NCBI GenBank assembly: GCA_047619485.1
Contig: JBLHKE010000368.1
Location: 1-7,671 of the forward strand
Source: JBLHKE01 sp047619485
Lineage (GTDB): Bacteria; Verrucomicrobiota; Verrucomicrobiia; Verrucomicrobiales; DEV007
Direction of reading: 5' to 3'
Length of the DNA: 7,671 nucleotides
The translations under genes were made by a program, and so were the position numbers. How positions within the stretch are numbered: position 1 is the stretch's first letter; every line of letters begins with the position of its first letter. Under the pieces are notes generated by a model. That model searched no databases, was not told the origin of the DNA, and was given only the letters and a program-made list of their open reading frames with translations. Positions 6,237-7,671 of this stretch are shown in pieces.

Positions 6237-6358
6237 CCCGCCAGCTGCGCCTCGCTGACGATGCGGATATTGTCGTGGTGGCCGCCCGTGCCGTCCGAAG
6301 GGAACCTAGTCGAGTGTCTGACACTTAACTCGGGCTCTATAAGCTCATGAATTTCAGC
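6233..6358 (-). pseudogene. Possible C-terminal gene remnant (HHDNIRIV)
   Basis: A 42-codon open minus-strand frame with no usable start ends at TAG 6235-6233, overlapping the renalase stop. The part left of the palindrome encodes TRFPSDGTGGHHDN followed by IRIVSEAQLAG, which looks protein-like; DNIRIVSEA is loosely like the DDVRIYN-x-AL end of LamG-type or PEP-CTERM surface proteins. The palindrome at 6313-6325 lies within the frame and may be where the gene was cut. This is a visual impression only. Confidence 0.22.
6312..6326. repeat. Palindromic repeat copy 1 (AGTGTC-T-GACACT)
   Basis: AGTGTC (6313-6318) and GACACT (6320-6325) are a perfect 6-bp inverted repeat around one T. With one more T the 14-base string AGTGTCTGACACTT is identical to copy 2 at 7491-7504. 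It lies about 200 bp past the 3' end of the TIM-barrel gene. It could be a REP-like or transposon-end element, or a protein-binding site. Confidence 0.7.
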
Positions 6359-6400
6359 TCAAGTTCCACCCTCCTGTCTCTCCTCTCCGGTCCCTTTAAC

Positions 6401-6416
6401 GGCGCCCTCAAGCGCC
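6401..6416. other. Small GC-rich hairpin
   Basis: GGCGC (6401-6405) pairs with GCGCC (6412-6416) around a 6-nt loop. It lies in the spacer between the renalase and TIM-barrel stop codons (6237-6522), which otherwise holds copy 1 of the palindrome, a second hairpin at 6491-6507 and no convincing gene. Role unknown. Confidence 0.3.
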
Positions 6417-6490
6417 CCACGTGAAAAGCAATTTCCTAGCAAAATAGCGCCTACTCTCGGGGAAAACCGTTGAGTAGACTGGAGTTCGGG

Positions 6491-6507
6491 CGCGCCGCAC
6501 GGGCGCG
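6491..6507 (-). terminator. GC-rich stem-loop after the TIM-barrel gene (weak terminator candidate)
   Basis: CGCGCC (6491-6496) and GGCGCG (6502-6507) form a 6-bp stem with loop GCACG, 16 bases past the TIM-barrel stop in the direction of its transcription. No U run follows on either strand, so it is not a classical intrinsic terminator. It could instead be a REP-like hairpin. Confidence 0.3.
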
Positions 6508-6522
6508 TTAGTGCACAGCTCG

Positions 6523-7464
6523 TCATGGGAAAAAGTAGTTCTTTTGAGCTTCCCATTCCCCAACCAGCCCCTCGTCATCAGATAACAATTTCACCCCCTC
6601 GTCATCAAAATAAGGTTTCAGCGTTTCGCCATCATCATCGAACATCTCCGTCAGCCCATCGAGATTTGCTTTCAACGCCTTCTCTGAATCGAGCTCCCTC
6701 TGATGATCCAGGATACCGATCGGCCCCTCATAGCCGCTTTCGATCACAATATTAAGCATCCACTTCTCGTGCTTCCCCTCCCCTAGCGCTAGGATCTTGG
6801 GCTCCGCATCATCGTTCATTCCATTGAGGTTCAAGCACAGCAAATAAGGCTTCATCATCTTCAGCGACTCCTTCCACCCTTTGATCTCTGCATGCCCGTG
6901 GTGCCAGTTGTAGACAATGCCAACATGTTCGTGCCCGCGTTCGTGCAGTTCCTTACAAACCCCGACCAGATTCTCCGGCTCACCTCCCCAGCCGCCGTGA
7001 TTGTACAATCCAAGCTTGCTGCCAAGTTCCTTCGTCCGCTTCGCCAAAGCTTCTATCGTATCTGCAGCCGCTGCGACTTTCTGATCTTGCGTCCCCTCTT
7101 TCGGACCCGGTGCCGTCTGCCAGATCTGCGGGTGGACATCGTACTTTTTAAAAAGCTCAAAAGCCTTCTCATGCGATCCCCAGAATGCGAAGTATTCGAT
7201 GTCGTGTTTTTTATATTCGAGGATCTCTTCTTCAAACTCCTCAACATTCTCCTTCCGCCAATCATACGCACAGCGACCGATACCGAGCTCCTTCAACATC
7301 ACCGCCCGCTCCGCCGGACCACGCTTCTTGGCATCGAGGGGAACGATGCACCAGGCTACCAAATTCTTCTTCTCGAGATTGTCCGGTAGGTCACCGGCAC
7401 TCGCCCATGGAGAAATAGCCGATACCGCGATGATAGATAGGGAGACCAAAGTTCGTATGCTCAT
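6523..7464 (-). CDS. Exported xylose-isomerase-like TIM-barrel protein (sugar phosphate isomerase/epimerase family)
   Basis: Encodes 313 residues. The N-terminus is a signal peptide: MSIRTLVSLSIIAVSAIS with a likely cleavage after ASA at residue 23, so the protein acts outside the cytoplasm. The rest fits the xylose isomerase-like TIM barrel (AP endonuclease family 2 fold): strand FAFWGSH (92-98), LGLYNHGGWGGEPENL (151-166), IVYNWHHGH (183-191), LCLNLNGM (209-216) and IGILDHQRE (249-257). His156, His188/His189 and Asp253/His254 are the likely metal-site or active-site residues by position in the family. Relatives are frequent in Planctomycetota and Verrucomicrobiota, often exported and sometimes fused to other domains; their substrates are mostly unknown. 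The ATG at 7464 has no clear Shine-Dalgarno. One copy of the 13-bp palindrome lies 27 bp upstream of the start and an identical copy lies beyond the 3' end. Hand-counted lines give about 45-55% GC. Confidence 0.88.
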   Translation of the reverse strand: MSIRTLVSLSIIAVSAISPWASAGDLPDNLEKKNLVAWCIVPLDAKKRGPAERAVMLKELGIGRCAYDWRKENVEEFEEEILEYKKHDIEYFAFWGSHEKAFELFKKYDVHPQIWQTAPGPKEGTQDQKVAAAADTIEALAKRTKELGSKLGLYNHGGWGGEPENLVGVCKELHERGHEHVGIVYNWHHGHAEIKGWKESLKMMKPYLLCLNLNGMNDDAEPKILALGEGKHEKWMLNIVIESGYEGPIGILDHQRELDSEKALKANLDGLTEMFDDDGETLKPYFDDEGVKLLSDDEGLVGEWEAQKNYFFP

Positions 7465-7490
7465 ACTAAGTTAGGCTAGTAACTTTTTCC

Positions 7491-7504
7491 AGTGTCTGAC
7501 ACTT
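7491..7504. repeat. Palindromic repeat copy 2 (AGTGTC-T-GACACT)
   Basis: Identical over 14 bases to copy 1 (6313-6326) and in the same orientation. It sits 27 bp before the ATG of the TIM-barrel gene, where a repressor operator would be expected, and includes CTGACA (minus strand), a five-of-six match to a -35 box, although no good -10 follows at the right distance. An operator and a dispersed repeat are both possible. Confidence 0.7.
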
Positions 7505-7543
7505 TTAAACCCTCTCGCTAGATGCTTTCGGTTGCTCTCTACT

Positions 7544-7671
7544 TCATCTTCTCCTTTCGGTTCTGTCTTGGTTTCGAGCGCCCTCCCCGCGTCTCAGGGC
7601 TTTGGCTGGCGCCATGATGGTAGACTTCTCAATATTAACGAGATTCCCCAATTCGCCTGGCGAGAGGGAGC
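7544..7671 (-). CDS. Possible MarR-like winged-helix fragment (partial, right edge)
   Basis: From the window edge the minus-strand frame encodes LSPGELGNLVNIEKSTI, then MAPAKALRRGEGARN, QDRTERRR and a TGA at 7546-7544. The first part aligns well by eye with the MarR recognition-helix pattern L(S/T)P-x-EL-x-x-L(L/V)-x-(I/L)(E/D)KST(I/V), and D-x-x-ER-R echoes the wing (D-x-x-DRR). A MarR protein would continue well beyond this, so the frame would be truncated. The tail uses several AGA/AGG codons, unlike the CGC/CGG preferred in moxR, which suggests decay or non-coding sequence. An opposing plus-strand frame opens at ATG 7614 (MMVDFSILTRF) and cannot be excluded. Confidence 0.3.
   Translation of the reverse strand, partial: SLSPGELGNLVNIEKSTIMAPAKALRRGEGARNQDRTERRR

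Noticed and set aside
6393..6512. Integron attC-like site (GTTGAGT and GTTAG near GC-rich hairpins)
   Set aside because: The core sites do not form complementary RYYYAAC/GTTRRRY pairs at sensible spacing, and there is no cassette array or integrase.
6359..6556. Minus-strand 65-codon frame overlapping the 3' end of the TIM-barrel gene
   Set aside because: Overlaps the end of a well-supported gene on the same strand, spans a hairpin region, and shows no domain; I could not support it as a gene.
6892..7389. Plus-strand 165-codon frame opposite the TIM-barrel gene
   Set aside because: Shadow of the minus-strand gene, which has a signal peptide and conserved TIM-barrel motifs.

Overview
The window looks like a stretch of chromosome from a Verrucomicrobiota bacterium (Rubritalea/Haloferula/Luteolibacter-like) or a close PVC-superphylum relative. 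This is inferred from protein flavour, not from a marker gene. The signs are a MoxR-DUF58 cluster, MORN- and LRR-type membrane-anchored proteins, an exported xylose-isomerase-like TIM-barrel protein, and an intergenic CGCGAAT-type dispersed repeat. Hand-counted 60-base lines give about 65-70% GC in moxR, the MORN gene and the renalase gene, but only about 45-55% in the methyltransferase and TIM-barrel genes, so base composition is patchy.

Left part (1-2743, all minus strand): a membrane-anchored MORN-repeat protein, then a MoxR AAA+ ATPase, then the N-terminal edge of a DUF58 protein that runs off the window. MoxR and DUF58 proteins normally work as a pair, the ATPase remodelling or activating VWA/DUF58 partners at the envelope. 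Here a dispersed repeat sits between them, and the DUF58 frame has no ordinary start codon at its expected N-terminus.

Middle (2744-4400): a tRNA-Gln(UUG) on the plus strand with a TTGACA-type promoter, a short non-coding stretch with an 11-bp tandem repeat and a possible gene remnant, a small membrane-anchored leucine-rich-repeat protein, and a decayed internal fragment of an IS66-family transposase that abuts the stop codon of the next gene.

Right part (4389-7671): a METTL7/UbiE-like SAM methyltransferase (minus), divergent from a renalase-like FAD oxidoreductase (plus). Then comes an exported TIM-barrel protein (minus) bracketed by two identical 14-bp copies of a perfect palindrome (AAGTGTCTGACACT read on the minus strand), and a short frame at the right edge that resembles a MarR-type helix-turn-helix.

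I see no phage, CRISPR, toxin-antitoxin or defence system that I can support. The region is mostly ordinary genome with signs of small-scale rearrangement: an IS remnant, dispersed repeats, two possible gene-end remnants and a possible acquired cassette. No compelling new biological system is evident. The best leads are the repeat at the DUF58 start and the palindrome-flanked TIM-barrel gene.
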